Source: Geminicoccus sp. (lineage in GTDB: Bacteria; Pseudomonadota; Alphaproteobacteria; UBA7985). From it: a stretch of 64,000 nt of DNA. The DNA lies in the NCBI GenBank assembly GCA_002708995.1, contig PAPT01000035.1, positions 1 to 64,000 of the forward strand. Reading direction: 5' to 3'. The number at the start of each line of letters is the position of its first letter. Position 1 is the first letter of the stretch. The translations under genes were made by a program, and so were the position numbers. The notes beneath the pieces are model-generated. The model saw only the letters and a list, made by a program, of their open reading frames with translations. It ran no database searches and was not told the DNA's origin. Below, one piece after another: positions 17,360-27,429 of this stretch.

Positions 17360-20029
17360 ATGTCGACCGATAACAACAACAACGGCTCCGAGAACAAGCA
17401 ACCGCTCCGACTGTCCAAGCCGGGCAAGCTTGAGCTTCGCAAGACGGTGGACGCCGGCCAGGTGAAGCAGTCGTTCAGCCACGGGCGATCAAAGACCGTC
17501 GTGGTCGAGAAGCGGACCAAGCGCACCTTTGAGCGGGGCGCCACCGGCAAGATGGCCGCCGTGCCGAATCAGGAGCTGGCCGAAGGTCTCGCCAGCCTGA
17601 AAAAATCCAGCCCGTCGAGCGATCAGGACCGGGCAGACGCTGCCCGCCGCGCCGCCGAACGCGCGTTCCGCGACGATCCCACTGACGGCCTCACCGCCTC
17701 CGAGCGTGAAAAGCGTATCGCCGTTCTGGAGCAGGCCAAGGCCCGCGAAGAAGAGCGCGGTGAACAGGTCGCCGCCGACGCCGCCCGCCGCGAGCAAGAG
17801 CGCAAGTCGCGCAACGCGGCCGAGCGCGCCCGTCAGGACGAGCTGCGCCAGCTGGCCGAGGCTGAGGAAGCCCGCCGCCAGGCCGAACGCACCGCGCGGG
17901 AAGTAGAAGCTGCACCAGAGGCAGCAGAGCCAACCAGCGACACGCAGTCGAAGGAAGCCCTCGCCGACGCCTCGGTTGAACCCCCTGCCGAAAAGCTTCG
18001 GACCAGGAAGGGCGAGACCCCGCCCCGGCCACAGCGTGGCCCGGAAGAGGCACCGGTTTTCGGCCGTGTGAAAAAGGGCAAAAGCTCAGACGATCAGGGC
18101 AAGAAAACCACCCTGCGCGCCAAGAACGACGGTGGCCGCCGCCGCAGTTCCCGCCTGTCCGTCGCCGATGCGCTGGAGGGGGATGAGGATCGGATGCGTT
18201 CGCTGTCGTCCATCCGCCGTCAGCGCGAGCGCGAGAAGCAGCGCGCCAAGGAAGCGCTGGCGACCCAGCAGAAGATCGTGCGTGAAGTCATCGTGCCGGA
18301 AACCATTACTGTCGGCGAGCTTGCCAACCGTATGGCTGAGCGCTCGGGTGACGTCATCCGTGAGCTGATGAAAATGGGCGTGATGGCTACGGTGAACCAG
18401 CCGATCGACGCCGACACCGCCGAACTGGTGGTGGCCGAACTGGGCCACACCATCCGCCGGGTTGCTGACTCCGACGTTCTAGAAGGCCTCAACGCGCCGA
18501 CCGACGACGACGGTGCTGTGGCACCACGCCCGCCGGTTGTGACGGTCATGGGCCACGTCGATCACGGCAAGACCTCGATCCTCGACTTCTACCGCAAGGC
18601 CAACGTGGTCTCCGGCGAGGCTGGGGGCATCACCCAGCACATCGGCGCCTATCAGGTGCAGTCCGCGGGCGGCAAGCTGATCACCTTCCTCGACACCCCG
18701 GGCCACGCCGCCTTTACCGAGATGCGTGCCCGTGGCGCCAACGTCACCGACATGGTGATTCTGGTGGTCGCTGCCGACGACGGCATCATGCCCCAGACCG
18801 AGGAAGCCATCGCCCACGCCAAGGCCGCCAGCGTGCCGCTGATCGTTGCGGTCAACAAGTGTGACCGCCCCGACGCGAACCCGATGCTGGTTGAACAGGC
18901 GCTGCTGCAGCACGAAGTGCAGGTTGAATCCATGGGCGGCGAAGTGCAGGTCGCCCACGTCTCCGCACTCACCGGCGACGGCATGAACACCCTGCTCGAA
19001 GCCGTCGAGCTGCAGTCTGAAGTCCTCGACCTCAAGGCCAACCCCGACACCCGCGCGTCCGGCGCGGTGGTCGAGGCCAAGATGGAAAAGGGCCGTGGCT
19101 CGGTCGCTACTGTGCTGATCCAGCGTGGTACCCTCAACGTCGGCGATGTTTTCGTCGCGGGCACTGAGTGGGGCAAAGTCCGGGCGCTGGTCAATGATCA
19201 GGGCCAGCAGGTCAAGCAGGCGACACCAGCCACGCCGATCGAAGTCCTGGGCCTGAATGGCACACCGGTCGCCGGGGACGAGTTCATTGTCGTCGAGTCC
19301 GAAGCCCGGGCCCGCGAGGTTGCTGAATTTCGCCAGTCCAAAGCGAAGGAAGCTGCGTCGCTGGCCTCCAAGGGCTCGCTGGAATCCATGTTCTCCGCGC
19401 TCAAGGAAGGTTCAGCCGAAGAGCTGCCGATCGTCATCAAGGGTGACGTGCACGGCTCGGTCGAGGCGATCATCGGCACCCTGCAGAAGCTGTCGACCGA
19501 TGAGGTCAAAGTTAACGTCCTGCACCAGGGCGTCGGCGGTATCACCGAGTCCGACATCACGCTGGCCCGCGCCTCGCAGGCCATGGTGGTCGGCTTCAAC
19601 GTCCGTGCCAACGCACAGGCGCGCGACGGCGCCAAGCGCGACGGCATCGACATCCGCTACTACTCGATCATCTACGAGCTGGTGGATGACGTGAAAGCGC
19701 TGATGAGTGGTCTGCTCAAGCCTGAGGAACGCGAGAGCTACCTCGGTTACGCGAGCGTTCTGGAGACCTTCAACGTCACCAAGGTTGGCCGAGTTGCCGG
19801 TTGCCGGATTACCGACGGCGTGGTCAAGCGCGGCGCGAAGGTGCGCCTGCTCCGTGACGACACAGTCATCCACGAAGGCACGCTCAAGACCCTGCGCCGC
19901 TTCAAGGATGAAGTGCGGGAGGTCGCTAATGGGCTCGAGTGCGGCATGGCGTTCGAGAACTATCAGGACATTCAGGTCGGCGACCAGATCGAGTGCTTTG
20001 AGATCGAAGAAATCGCCCGCGAGCTCTGA
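17360..20029 (+). CDS. infB: Translation initiation factor IF-2
   Basis: An 889-residue GTPase that places fMet-tRNA on the ribosome. The long N-terminal region has a conserved opening segment ([20 protein letters not shown]), a charged Ala/Glu/Arg coiled region (about residues 80-190) and the IF2_N domain near 310-365. The G domain has G1 GHVDHGKT at 398-405, DTPGH near 447 and NKCD near 501. Domains II-IV follow through to the fMet-tRNA-binding C-terminus. The start is ATG 17360. In most alphaproteobacteria rbfA and truB come next; here they are absent. Confidence 0.97.
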   Translation: MSTDNNNNGSENKQPLRLSKPGKLELRKTVDAGQVKQSFSHGRSKTVVVEKRTKRTFERGATGKMAAVPNQELAEGLASLKKSSPSSDQDRADAARRAAERAFRDDPTDGLTASEREKRIAVLEQAKAREEERGEQVAADAARREQERKSRNAAERARQDELRQLAEAEEARRQAERTAREVEAAPEAAEPTSDTQSKEALADASVEPPAEKLRTRKGETPPRPQRGPEEAPVFGRVKKGKSSDDQGKKTTLRAKNDGGRRRSSRLSVADALEGDEDRMRSLSSIRRQREREKQRAKEALATQQKIVREVIVPETITVGELANRMAERSGDVIRELMKMGVMATVNQPIDADTAELVVAELGHTIRRVADSDVLEGLNAPTDDDGAVAPRPPVVTVMGHVDHGKTSILDFYRKANVVSGEAGGITQHIGAYQVQSAGGKLITFLDTPGHAAFTEMRARGANVTDMVILVVAADDGIMPQTEEAIAHAKAASVPLIVAVNKCDRPDANPMLVEQALLQHEVQVESMGGEVQVAHVSALTGDGMNTLLEAVELQSEVLDLKANPDTRASGAVVEAKMEKGRGSVATVLIQRGTLNVGDVFVAGTEWGKVRALVNDQGQQVKQATPATPIEVLGLNGTPVAGDEFIVVESEARAREVAEFRQSKAKEAASLASKGSLESMFSALKEGSAEELPIVIKGDVHGSVEAIIGTLQKLSTDEVKVNVLHQGVGGITESDITLARASQAMVVGFNVRANAQARDGAKRDGIDIRYYSIIYELVDDVKALMSGLLKPEERESYLGYASVLETFNVTKVGRVAGCRITDGVVKRGAKVRLLRDDTVIHEGTLKTLRRFKDEVREVANGLECGMAFENYQDIQVGDQIECFEIEEIAREL

Positions 20030-20063
20030 GGGCTCATCTGAGACACCGGACGCAGCACACCTG

Positions 20064-21116
20064 ATGGGACAGCGGCGTTCGGGGTTGGCAGTCGGCTTCG
20101 CCGTGGTGGTCGCGGCTCTGTGCCTTGGTGTCTTGGCCGGCTTTGCCACCCCCGCCCATTCTCAAACCCAGCCCCAAACTCAGTCGCAAACCCAGGTCGG
20201 CGAGACCATCCGCGTCATCGCCACCCCCCTGCCCGCGCCGACGGACCTGCCGCCGGCCTTCAGCTGGGTCGGTGGACTGGCGCTGAGCGCCGAGAACCCA
20301 CGTTTGGGCGGGGTCAGCGGCCTCGGGGTCGGGCTGGTGCCCTCGGGCGTCGAACGCGGCGTGCGCCTGCTGGCAGTGACCGACAATGGCGACCTTTTAA
20401 CCGGTGATCTGGTGCTGGATTGGACGGATGAACTCCGCCTCGAAGGCCTCGCCGGCAACAGCCTGCAGCTGTATCCGATCCGCGACCAACAGACCGACCT
20501 ACCCGCCCGACAGGCCGAGTCCCTGACAGCGTGGCAGGGGCAGCTCGCGCTGGGCTTTGAGCTGCGGCACCGGGTCGGCCTGATGGACGGCGAGGCTCGG
20601 GTGATCGACCTGCCCATCCCCATCGCCCTGCGTGATCTGAGACGGAACAACGCCGGCGTCGAAGCGCTGGCAACGCTGCCCGACGGGCGGCTGTTCGCCG
20701 TTGCCGAAGGGGTACAGCGCGAAGGCGGTCTGCGCGCCTGGGTCCACGAGGCCGGAGACGAGGACTGGCCGGTTCTGGTCTACAAATGGGATGGCGAGTT
20801 CGCCCCGACAGGTGCCGACGTCAGCCCCGACGGCCGCTGGCTGGTGCTGAGCGAGCGCCGCTTCATCTCCATGCGCGAACCGCTGCGCAACCGGCTGGTT
20901 AGGGTGCCGGTAAGCGCGGTTGAACCGGGCGCCCGGCTGGACCCCGAAGTCATCCTCGACCTCGACCCCATCCTCGGCGCCATCGCCAACGTGGAATCGG
21001 TGTCGCTAATGGCCACCGAAGAGCCGAGTTCGGTGCTGATCTTCCTCACCACCGATAACAATTTCATTGGGCTGCTGCCCACCATGCTCGCCGTCCTGCT
21101 CTGGCGCCCAGGCTGA
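20064..21116 (+). CDS. Secreted phytase-like (esterase-like) domain protein
   Basis: A 350-residue exported protein. A signal peptide (about residues 1-29, ending TPAHS) is followed by a short Gln-Thr-rich linker (QTQPQTQSQTQ) and a beta-propeller-like domain. Motifs such as LAVTDNGDLLTGDLVLD, AGVEALATLPDGRLFAVAEG and TGADVSPDGRWLVLSERRF match the esterase-like activity of phytase family (PF13449) as I know it. Catalytic activity for the family is poorly defined. It starts 34 nt after infB at ATG 20064; an ORF extending upstream overlaps infB and is not real. Its position between infB and the queuosine cluster is atypical. Confidence 0.75.
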   Translation: MGQRRSGLAVGFAVVVAALCLGVLAGFATPAHSQTQPQTQSQTQVGETIRVIATPLPAPTDLPPAFSWVGGLALSAENPRLGGVSGLGVGLVPSGVERGVRLLAVTDNGDLLTGDLVLDWTDELRLEGLAGNSLQLYPIRDQQTDLPARQAESLTAWQGQLALGFELRHRVGLMDGEARVIDLPIPIALRDLRRNNAGVEALATLPDGRLFAVAEGVQREGGLRAWVHEAGDEDWPVLVYKWDGEFAPTGADVSPDGRWLVLSERRFISMREPLRNRLVRVPVSAVEPGARLDPEVILDLDPILGAIANVESVSLMATEEPSSVLIFLTTDNNFIGLLPTMLAVLLWRPG

Positions 21117-21216
21117 TTTTCCCCTAAAACCAAGCCGTTACCCAACCCGGGCCGGAACACCCGTAGGCCTCCTGCCTGCCGGGCCGCGCACCGGGGTGCA
21201 ACTGGAGAAAAGACAA

Positions 21217-21816
21217 ATGACACAGCAGCAGTCTGGCGCTCTGCCGGCGCTGGTGATTGCCGGCGCGCTCATGGCCTTCGTGGTCTATATTTCCAACGTG
21301 CTGGTGGGCATCCGGATCGGATGGCTCAATGAAAACTGGTTCAACTACGGCCAGTTCACCTTCCCCGTTGCCTTCCTGATCACCGACATCATCAACCGCC
21401 TGTTCGGCGCACGGCGCGCGCTGTGGGTCATCGCCATCGGTTTTCTCGGTGGTGTCGCCTTCTTCTTGGCCAGCGGCGGCGACGTCGGCGCCGGCTTTGC
21501 CGACCCCTGGTCGGTGGGTCGGATCGCGCTCGGCTCGCTGACTGCCTTCGTGGTCGGACAGATGCTCGACATCGGCATTTTCAACAGCCTGCGCCAGCGC
21601 GCCTGGTGGTTCGGGCCGCTGGTCAGCTCGCTGGTCGCCAGCCTGATCGACACCGTCATCTTTTACGGCATCGCGGCGGGTGGCTCGGAGAACTGGATGA
21701 ACTTCGCCAGCGTCGATTTCGGCGTCAAAGCCCTGGTCGCGGTCGTGGCACTGGTGCCGTTCCGGCTGGTGATCGCCGGGATCTTTGCCCGGTCCGGCAG
21801 CACGAATGCGGCTTAG
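21217..21816 (+). CDS. yhhQ: Queuosine precursor transporter (YhhQ family)
   Basis: A 199-residue inner-membrane protein with about six hydrophobic segments, a vitamin-uptake (ECF S-component-like) fold. Family signatures are SNVLVGIRIG, FLITDIINRLFGARRA and VGQMLDIGIFNSLRQR. YhhQ imports queuine-pathway precursors such as preQ0/preQ1. Immediately downstream are queA, tgt and queG, with an 11-nt overlap to queA, which strongly supports this role. The start is ATG 21217 with GGAGAAAAG upstream; the longer ORF from 21067 has no ribosome site. Confidence 0.93.
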   Translation: MTQQQSGALPALVIAGALMAFVVYISNVLVGIRIGWLNENWFNYGQFTFPVAFLITDIINRLFGARRALWVIAIGFLGGVAFFLASGGDVGAGFADPWSVGRIALGSLTAFVVGQMLDIGIFNSLRQRAWWFGPLVSSLVASLIDTVIFYGIAAGGSENWMNFASVDFGVKALVAVVALVPFRLVIAGIFARSGSTNAA

Positions 21817-22852
21817 CGACTTCGATTTCAACCTGCCCGAGGCGCTGATCGCCCAGCGCCCGGTCTACCCCCGCGCGGCGGCTCGCCTGCTGCAGGTGCG
21901 GGGGGACGGCAGCCGGGTGGACCGGACCTTCGCCGACCTTGCCGCGTGCCTTTGCGATGGTGATTTGCTGGTGTTCAACAACAGCCAGGTCTTCGCCAGC
22001 CGTCTGATCGGCCAGCGTGAGCGCGACGGGCAGCGGTTCGGCGGCCGCATCGAAGTGACGCTGGTCGCCGAAACCGACGAGCCCGCGCTCTGGGTCTGCT
22101 ACGCCCGCCCAGGCAAGAAGCTCGAACCCGGCGACGGCCTGTATTTCAGCGACCGGCTCAGCACCGTGGTCGAAGCCAAGGACGGCGCCGACATCAAGCT
22201 CCGCTTCGACGCCCAGGGTGCCGATCTGCTGGAAACCATCGACGCGCTCGGGCACATGCCGCTGCCGCCCTACATCCGCCGCGCCAAGGGCGGGGAGAAC
22301 AGCGACCGCGAGGACTATCGCACCTTCTGCGGGCGCAAGAAGGGGTCGCTGGCGGCCCCGACCGCGAGCCTGCACTTCGATGAGGAAACACTCGAAAGCC
22401 TGCGCGCCGCCCGCGCGCTCGAGGTCGCGGAGGTCCGGCTCGACGTCGGTCTGGGCACCTTTGCCCCGATCCGCAGCGACGACATCAGCGACCACCAGAT
22501 GCACCACGAGTCCTGCGCGCTGGACGCGGACAACGCCGCCCTGATCGCCAGCGCGCGGGCAGAGGGTCGCCGCGTGGTCGCGGTCGGCACCACCGTGCTG
22601 CGCGCGCTGGAAAGCCTGCGCGGGCAGGCCGGCGCGATGAGCACGGATATCTTCCTCAAGCCCGGCGATGATTTCCACGTCGTCGACGCGCTGATCACGA
22701 ACTTTCACCTGCCGCAGTCGACGCTGTTCATGCTCGTCTGCGCCTTCAGCGGCACCGAGGCCATGAAGGCCGCCTACGACCACGCCATCGCGGCAGAATA
22801 TCGGTTTTTCAGCTACGGTGACGGCTGTTTACTGGAGCGGCCCACGGGATGA
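21806..22852 (+). CDS. queA: S-adenosylmethionine:tRNA ribosyltransferase-isomerase
   Basis: A 348-residue enzyme transferring the ribosyl moiety of SAM to preQ1-modified tRNA to give epoxyqueuosine. Signatures are [45 protein letters not shown] and [19 protein letters not shown]. The ATG at 21806 overlaps yhhQ; the in-frame TTG at 21785 would add seven residues. It overlaps tgt by 4 nt (ATGA). Confidence 0.96.
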   Translation: MRLSDFDFNLPEALIAQRPVYPRAAARLLQVRGDGSRVDRTFADLAACLCDGDLLVFNNSQVFASRLIGQRERDGQRFGGRIEVTLVAETDEPALWVCYARPGKKLEPGDGLYFSDRLSTVVEAKDGADIKLRFDAQGADLLETIDALGHMPLPPYIRRAKGGENSDREDYRTFCGRKKGSLAAPTASLHFDEETLESLRAARALEVAEVRLDVGLGTFAPIRSDDISDHQMHHESCALDADNAALIASARAEGRRVVAVGTTVLRALESLRGQAGAMSTDIFLKPGDDFHVVDALITNFHLPQSTLFMLVCAFSGTEAMKAAYDHAIAAEYRFFSYGDGCLLERPTG

Positions 22853-23976
22853 GCGACTTTTCCTTCGAGATTCTGGCCAGCGATGGCGCGGCCCGGCGCG
22901 GACGCCTGCACACAGCACACGGCACGGTCGAGACCCCGGCCTTCATGCCCGTGGGCACCGCTGCGACGGTGAAGGCGATGATGCCGGAGAGTGTCCGGGC
23001 AACGGGCGCTGAGATCATCCTCGGCAACACCTATCACCTGATGATACGGCCGACGGCGGAGCGCATTCACCACCTCGGCGGCCTGCACAAATTCATGCAC
23101 TGGGACGGGCCGATCCTGACCGACTCAGGCGGCTATCAGGTCATGTCGCTGGCCGGCCTGCGCAAGATGACCGAGGAGGGGGTGACCTTTCGCTCGCACA
23201 TCGACGGCAGCAAGCACCGGCTGACCCCGGAAGACTCCATGCACATCCAGCACCTGCTGGGCTCGACCATCACCATGGCGCTGGACGAGTGCACGCCCTA
23301 CCCGATCGACAAGCTCGGCGCGGATACCTCCATGCAGCTGTCGATGCGCTGGGCCAAGCGGTCGCGAGACGCCTGGGTCGGCCGTCTGGGCTATGGCGTC
23401 TACGGCATTGCACAGGGCTCGACCTTCGCTGACCTGCGCGAGGAATCGATTCGCGCGCTGGAGCCGATGGACTTCCACGGCATCGCGGTCGGCGGTCTGG
23501 CCGTGGGCGAAGGCCAGGAGATGATGTTCAAGACGCTGGATGACTGTGAACCGCACCTGCCGCAGCACAAGCCGCGCTACCTCATGGGGGTGGGCAAGCC
23601 GCTGGATCTGGTCGGCGCCGTGCGCCGTGGGATCGACCAGTTCGACTGCGTGCTGCCGACGCGGTCGGGGCGCACCGGGCAGGCCTTTACCTGGCGCGGT
23701 CCGATCAACATGCGCAACGCCCGGCACCAGGACGATCCCCGGCCCATCGACGAGGACTGCAGCTGCCCGGCCTGCCACAACTATTCGCGCGCCTACATCC
23801 GCCACCTGCACCGCGCCGATGAAATGCTCGGCGCCATGCTGTTGTCGTGGCACAATATCCAGCACTATCAGGACCTGATGGCGCGGATGCGCTCGGCGAT
23901 CGAGGCCGGCGCCTTCGCTGACTTTGAAGCCGGAGTGGTGGCGGGTTATGCCCAAGGCGACATCGACCCCCTTTGA
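22849..23976 (+). CDS. tgt: tRNA-guanine transglycosylase
   Basis: A 375-residue enzyme exchanging G34 of tRNA-Asp/Asn/His/Tyr for preQ1. The active-site segment [14 protein letters not shown] contains the substrate-binding Asp. The nucleophile region is [18 protein letters not shown]. The zinc site is formed by Cys residues in [17 protein letters not shown] plus a downstream His ([10 protein letters not shown]). Length is normal. It is coupled to queA and queG by overlaps. Confidence 0.97.
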   Translation: MSDFSFEILASDGAARRGRLHTAHGTVETPAFMPVGTAATVKAMMPESVRATGAEIILGNTYHLMIRPTAERIHHLGGLHKFMHWDGPILTDSGGYQVMSLAGLRKMTEEGVTFRSHIDGSKHRLTPEDSMHIQHLLGSTITMALDECTPYPIDKLGADTSMQLSMRWAKRSRDAWVGRLGYGVYGIAQGSTFADLREESIRALEPMDFHGIAVGGLAVGEGQEMMFKTLDDCEPHLPQHKPRYLMGVGKPLDLVGAVRRGIDQFDCVLPTRSGRTGQAFTWRGPINMRNARHQDDPRPIDEDCSCPACHNYSRAYIRHLHRADEMLGAMLLSWHNIQHYQDLMARMRSAIEAGAFADFEAGVVAGYAQGDIDPL

Positions 23977-25024
23977 CCCCGCTGCGCTGAAGCAGCGGAT
24001 CGACGCTGAAGCCCGGGCGCTGGGCTTCGACGCTGTTGGCTTCGGCCCGGCGCAGATCCCGGCGCGCAACCGGGCGCGCTATCAGGACTTCGTCGCCAGC
24101 GGCCAGCACGGCACCATGGACTGGATGGAACGGCGGCTGGACGAGCGTGCAGACCCGCAAACCCTGTGGGAGGGGACTAAGTCGGTCATCGCCGTCGGCC
24201 TCAACTATGGCCCGGACAGCGACCCGCTGGACCGGCTGCGCGACCCCGACCGCGCCAACTTCTCGGTCTACGCCGAGAACCGCGACTACCACGATATCCT
24301 GAAGAAAAAGCTCAAGCGGCTCGGCCGCTGGATCGGCGAAGAAACCGGGCAGGCGCTCAAGGTCTTCGTCGATACCGCCCCCGTCCCGGAAAAGGCGCTG
24401 GCCGCACAGACCGCCGTGGGCTGGCAGGGCAAGCACAGCAATTTAGTGTCGCAGGATTTCGGCTCGTGGCTGTTTCTCGGGCTGATCTACCTCGGCTTTG
24501 AGCTGCCCACCGACAGCCCCAGCGACGATCACTGCGGCAGTTGCAGCCGCTGCATCGACGTCTGCCCGACGGCCGCGATTCCCGCGCCCTACCAGCTCGA
24601 CGCCACCCGCTGTCTCGCCTACCTGAGCATCGAGCACGACGGCCCGATCCCGGTCGAGTTCCGCGCCGCCATGGGCAACCGCATCTATGGCTGCGACGAC
24701 TGCCTCGCGGTCTGCCCGTGGAATAAGTTTGCGCAGGCCACGGCGGAAGCCGGGTTCCAGCCGCGGGCGTTGCTCGCCGATCCCCGGCTGCTGGATTTTA
24801 TCGGCTATGAAGACGCGCAGTTCCGGGCAGCCTTCGCCGGGTCGCCAGTCAAGCGGATCGGCATTGTCCGCTTTCTGCGGAATCTGGCGATCTGTCTGGG
24901 GAACTCCGGCCACGAAAAGGCGCGCCGGCCGTTGGAGCAGCTCGCGCGCCATGAAAACGCTGTGGTGGCTGAAAGCGCCGTCTGGGCGCTGGATCAGCTC
25001 AGGTCAGAGACACCGGCAGCTTAG
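23948..25024 (+). CDS. queG: Epoxyqueuosine reductase
   Basis: A 358-residue cobalamin- and Fe-S-dependent enzyme that performs the last step of queuosine synthesis. Two ferredoxin-like 4Fe-4S motifs are present: [16 protein letters not shown] and [16 protein letters not shown]-terminal HEAT-like helical segment follows. I set the start at ATG 23948, 29 nt inside tgt; a TTG at 23924 is the only upstream alternative. The gene ends in a 4-nt convergent overlap with rpmB. Confidence 0.94.
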   Translation: MPKATSTPFDPAALKQRIDAEARALGFDAVGFGPAQIPARNRARYQDFVASGQHGTMDWMERRLDERADPQTLWEGTKSVIAVGLNYGPDSDPLDRLRDPDRANFSVYAENRDYHDILKKKLKRLGRWIGEETGQALKVFVDTAPVPEKALAAQTAVGWQGKHSNLVSQDFGSWLFLGLIYLGFELPTDSPSDDHCGSCSRCIDVCPTAAIPAPYQLDATRCLAYLSIEHDGPIPVEFRAAMGNRIYGCDDCLAVCPWNKFAQATAEAGFQPRALLADPRLLDFIGYEDAQFRAAFAGSPVKRIGIVRFLRNLAICLGNSGHEKARRPLEQLARHENAVVAESAVWALDQLRSETPAA

Positions 25025-25311
25025 GCCGCGGCAGCCTGCGCCTTTTCCAGCCGCTTTTTGATGGCCAGGGCATCCGGGCCAAGCTTGCGGTTCGGGGTCC
25101 CCATCAGGAACGAATCCAGACCGCCGTTCTTTTCGATGGTGCGGATCGCACGGGTCGACAGGCGGACGCGGACGCCTTCCTGCAGGATGTCGGAATGCAG
25201 GGTCGCGTTCTGCAGGTTTGGCAGCCAGCGACGACGCGTCTTGTTCATCGCGTGGGAAACGTTGTTACCAGACTGCGGCTTGCGGCCAACGAAATCACAA
25301 CGGCGGGACAT
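25021..25311 (-). CDS. rpmB: 50S ribosomal protein L28
   Basis: A 96-residue ribosomal protein. The N-terminus [20 protein letters not shown] and the segment [13 protein letters not shown] are diagnostic of the long alphaproteobacterial L28. A good AGGAG lies upstream of the ATG at 25311. The gene is monocistronic and converges on queG. No zinc-binding CxxC pair is present, indicating the zinc-free form. Confidence 0.96.
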   Translation of the reverse strand: MSRRCDFVGRKPQSGNNVSHAMNKTRRRWLPNLQNATLHSDILQEGVRVRLSTRAIRTIEKNGGLDSFLMGTPNRKLGPDALAIKKRLEKAQAAAA

Positions 25312-25402
25312 AAGCCTCGCTCCTAATCTTCAATCGTGTTTGCACGGATGCAGCTTTCTACGCAAAGACGTCCGGAAAAGCCAGACCTAAGCTCTGCGAG
25401 CC

Positions 25403-27325
25403 TTACTCATCTGCTTCCTGCTGGGAATGCCACACTTGCGCATAAACCCCGGCGCGCTCCAGCAAGACCTGATGTGACCCGCGTTCGGCGATGCGGCCCT
25501 TGTCAAGAACGATGATTTCATCGGCGTCGACCACGGTCGACAGGCGGTGCGCGATCACCAGCGTGGTGCGGTCGCGCGACACCGCGGCAAGCGAGGCCTG
25601 AATCGCCGACTCGGTATCGGTATCGAGGGCAGACGTTGCCTCGTCGAACAGCAGGATCGAGGGGTCTTTGAGGATGGTCCGGGCGATGGAAACCCGCTGG
25701 CGTTCGCCACCGGAGAGCTTCAGCCCGCGCTCGCCCACCCGGGTATCATAGCCCTCGGGCAGGTCGAGAATGAAGTCGTGGATCTGGGCCAGTTTGGCGG
25801 CTTCGATCACATCCTCCAGCGAGGCCTCGGGCCGACCGTAGGCAATGTTGTAGGCGATGGTATCGTTAAACAGCACCGTATCCTGCGGGACGATCCCGAT
25901 GGCTTCGCGCAGCGAGGCCTGCTGCACCCGGCGGATGTCCTGCCCGTCGATGCGGATGACACCGTCCCAGACATCGTAGAAGCGGAACAGCATCCGGCCG
26001 ATGGTGGACTTGCCCGACCCCGACGGACCGACAATGGCGAGGGTCTTGCCCGCTTCGACGCTGAAATCGAGGTCGTGGAGGATCTGACGGTCGTCGTTGT
26101 AGCCGAAATTGACCATCTGGAAGTCGAGCTGGCCGCCGTCGATCTTGAGCGCGGGCGCCCCGGGGCTGTCCGGGATCTCGCGGTCGACGTCGAGCAGGTT
26201 GAACATGTACTCCATATCCACCAGCCCCTGCCGGGTCTCACGGTAGGCAAAGCCGAGGAAGTTGAGCGGCAGATACAGCTGGATCAGATAGGCCTGAATG
26301 GCGACGAAATCGCCGACCGTGATCTCCCCGGCCAGCACCTGCGGCACCGACAGCGACAGCAGCAGCACCAACCCGGCGGCGATGATGACCCCCTGCCCGA
26401 TGTTGAGCAGCGACAGCGACAGCTGGTTGTTCACCGCTGCGCGCTCATAGCCGCGCAGCGCACCGTTGAAGCGCGTGGCTTCGTGCACTTCGTTGGAGAA
26501 ATACTTGACCGTCTCGTAGTTGAGCAAGGAGTCGACGGCCTTGGTCGTCGCCTCGGAATCGGTCTCGTTCATCATCCGGCGGTACTTGATGCGCCAATCA
26601 GTGACCATGACCGTGTAGATGATGTAACCGACCACGGTGACGAAGGTGATCGCGGCGTAGAGCGGCCCGAAGTTGAACAGCAGGATCAGGCTGACAATCA
26701 CAATCGCGAAGGTGGTGGGGACGAGGTTGAAAGTTGTCATCCGCAGCACGAATTCGATGCCCTTGGTGCCGCGTTCAATCGCCCGCGACAGGCCACCGGT
26801 CTGGCGCCCGAGGTGGAAGCGCAAGCTGAGTTCGTGCAGGTGGCGGAAGGTCTCCAGCGCCACCGAGCGGATGCCGTTCTGGCCGACGAAAACAAACAGC
26901 GCGGAGCTGATTTCCTGACTGCCCTGTGCCAGCAGTCGCGCCAGACCGAAGGCCGTGACCAGCCCGATCAGCAGCGTCAGCGAGGCATTCGGGAAGCGGC
27001 CCTCACCACCGACGGCGTCGACCGCCGTGGCAAATACCATCGGGGTGATCGCCAGAAACGCCTGCCCCATCAGGATCGCCAACCCGGTCAGCACGAACAG
27101 CAGGCGTAGGCGCGACCGGTCCGCCGGCCACAGGTACCGCAGCAGCGTGAAAGCGGTCAGCCATGGCTTGCCGTCGTGCTCGTAGGATGCGCGCGGCGCC
27201 GACGACGCGCCGTCCGAGGCGGCGGGGCGGCTGTCCTTAGCCGCGCTGCCGTCTGCAGCAGCCGTGGCGTCCTTAGCGTCCTGTGCCGGAGTATTGGCAG
27301 TGGGTTCAGTAGGTTTGGCGGTCAT
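25403..27325 (-). CDS. Atm1/HMT-type ABC exporter (fused permease-ATPase)
   Basis: A 640-residue ABC exporter half-transporter. An Ala/Thr/Asp-rich N-terminal extension of about 50 residues precedes six membrane helices (about 65-370). The nucleotide-binding domain has Walker A GPSGSGKST, signature LSGGERQRV and Walker B ILLFDEATSALD. The close spacing of GRQTGGLSRAIERGTKG and NYETVKYFSNE is typical of the Atm1/ABCB7 group, which exports glutathione-linked sulfur or metal conjugates. It is transcribed away from gpsA. The N-terminal extension is low-complexity and lineage-specific. Confidence 0.9.
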   Translation of the reverse strand: MTAKPTEPTANTPAQDAKDATAAADGSAAKDSRPAASDGASSAPRASYEHDGKPWLTAFTLLRYLWPADRSRLRLLFVLTGLAILMGQAFLAITPMVFATAVDAVGGEGRFPNASLTLLIGLVTAFGLARLLAQGSQEISSALFVFVGQNGIRSVALETFRHLHELSLRFHLGRQTGGLSRAIERGTKGIEFVLRMTTFNLVPTTFAIVIVSLILLFNFGPLYAAITFVTVVGYIIYTVMVTDWRIKYRRMMNETDSEATTKAVDSLLNYETVKYFSNEVHEATRFNGALRGYERAAVNNQLSLSLLNIGQGVIIAAGLVLLLSLSVPQVLAGEITVGDFVAIQAYLIQLYLPLNFLGFAYRETRQGLVDMEYMFNLLDVDREIPDSPGAPALKIDGGQLDFQMVNFGYNDDRQILHDLDFSVEAGKTLAIVGPSGSGKSTIGRMLFRFYDVWDGVIRIDGQDIRRVQQASLREAIGIVPQDTVLFNDTIAYNIAYGRPEASLEDVIEAAKLAQIHDFILDLPEGYDTRVGERGLKLSGGERQRVSIARTILKDPSILLFDEATSALDTDTESAIQASLAAVSRDRTTLVIAHRLSTVVDADEIIVLDKGRIAERGSHQVLLERAGVYAQVWHSQQEADE

Positions 27326-27429
27326 GCCGGTACTTTCGGAAAAAGCGGTTTAGACATCCATGTGCGGACTTTGGGTGCTAAGAACAAGGGACGGTCGGCT
27401 ATGCCGAAAAACGACTTGGAGCCCTGATT

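Noticed and set aside
19707-20063. N-terminal extension of the phytase-like protein into infB
   Set aside because: The extension lies in a shifted frame of infB. The signal peptide begins at ATG 20064, so the extension is an artefact.
20167-20200. CAAACTCAG-type short repeats in the phytase-like gene
   Set aside because: They encode a QTQ linker after the signal peptide, a simple low-complexity linker, not an independent element.
21117-21216. Possible preQ1 riboswitch upstream of yhhQ
   Set aside because: The 100-nt leader has no recognisable preQ1-I or preQ1-II core, only generic GC-rich pairing, so I did not annotate it.
25547-27109. 520-codon open frame antisense to the ABC exporter
   Set aside because: It is a shadow of the GC-rich gene on the other strand; it has no recognisable motif and an Arg/Gln/Asp/His-biased composition.
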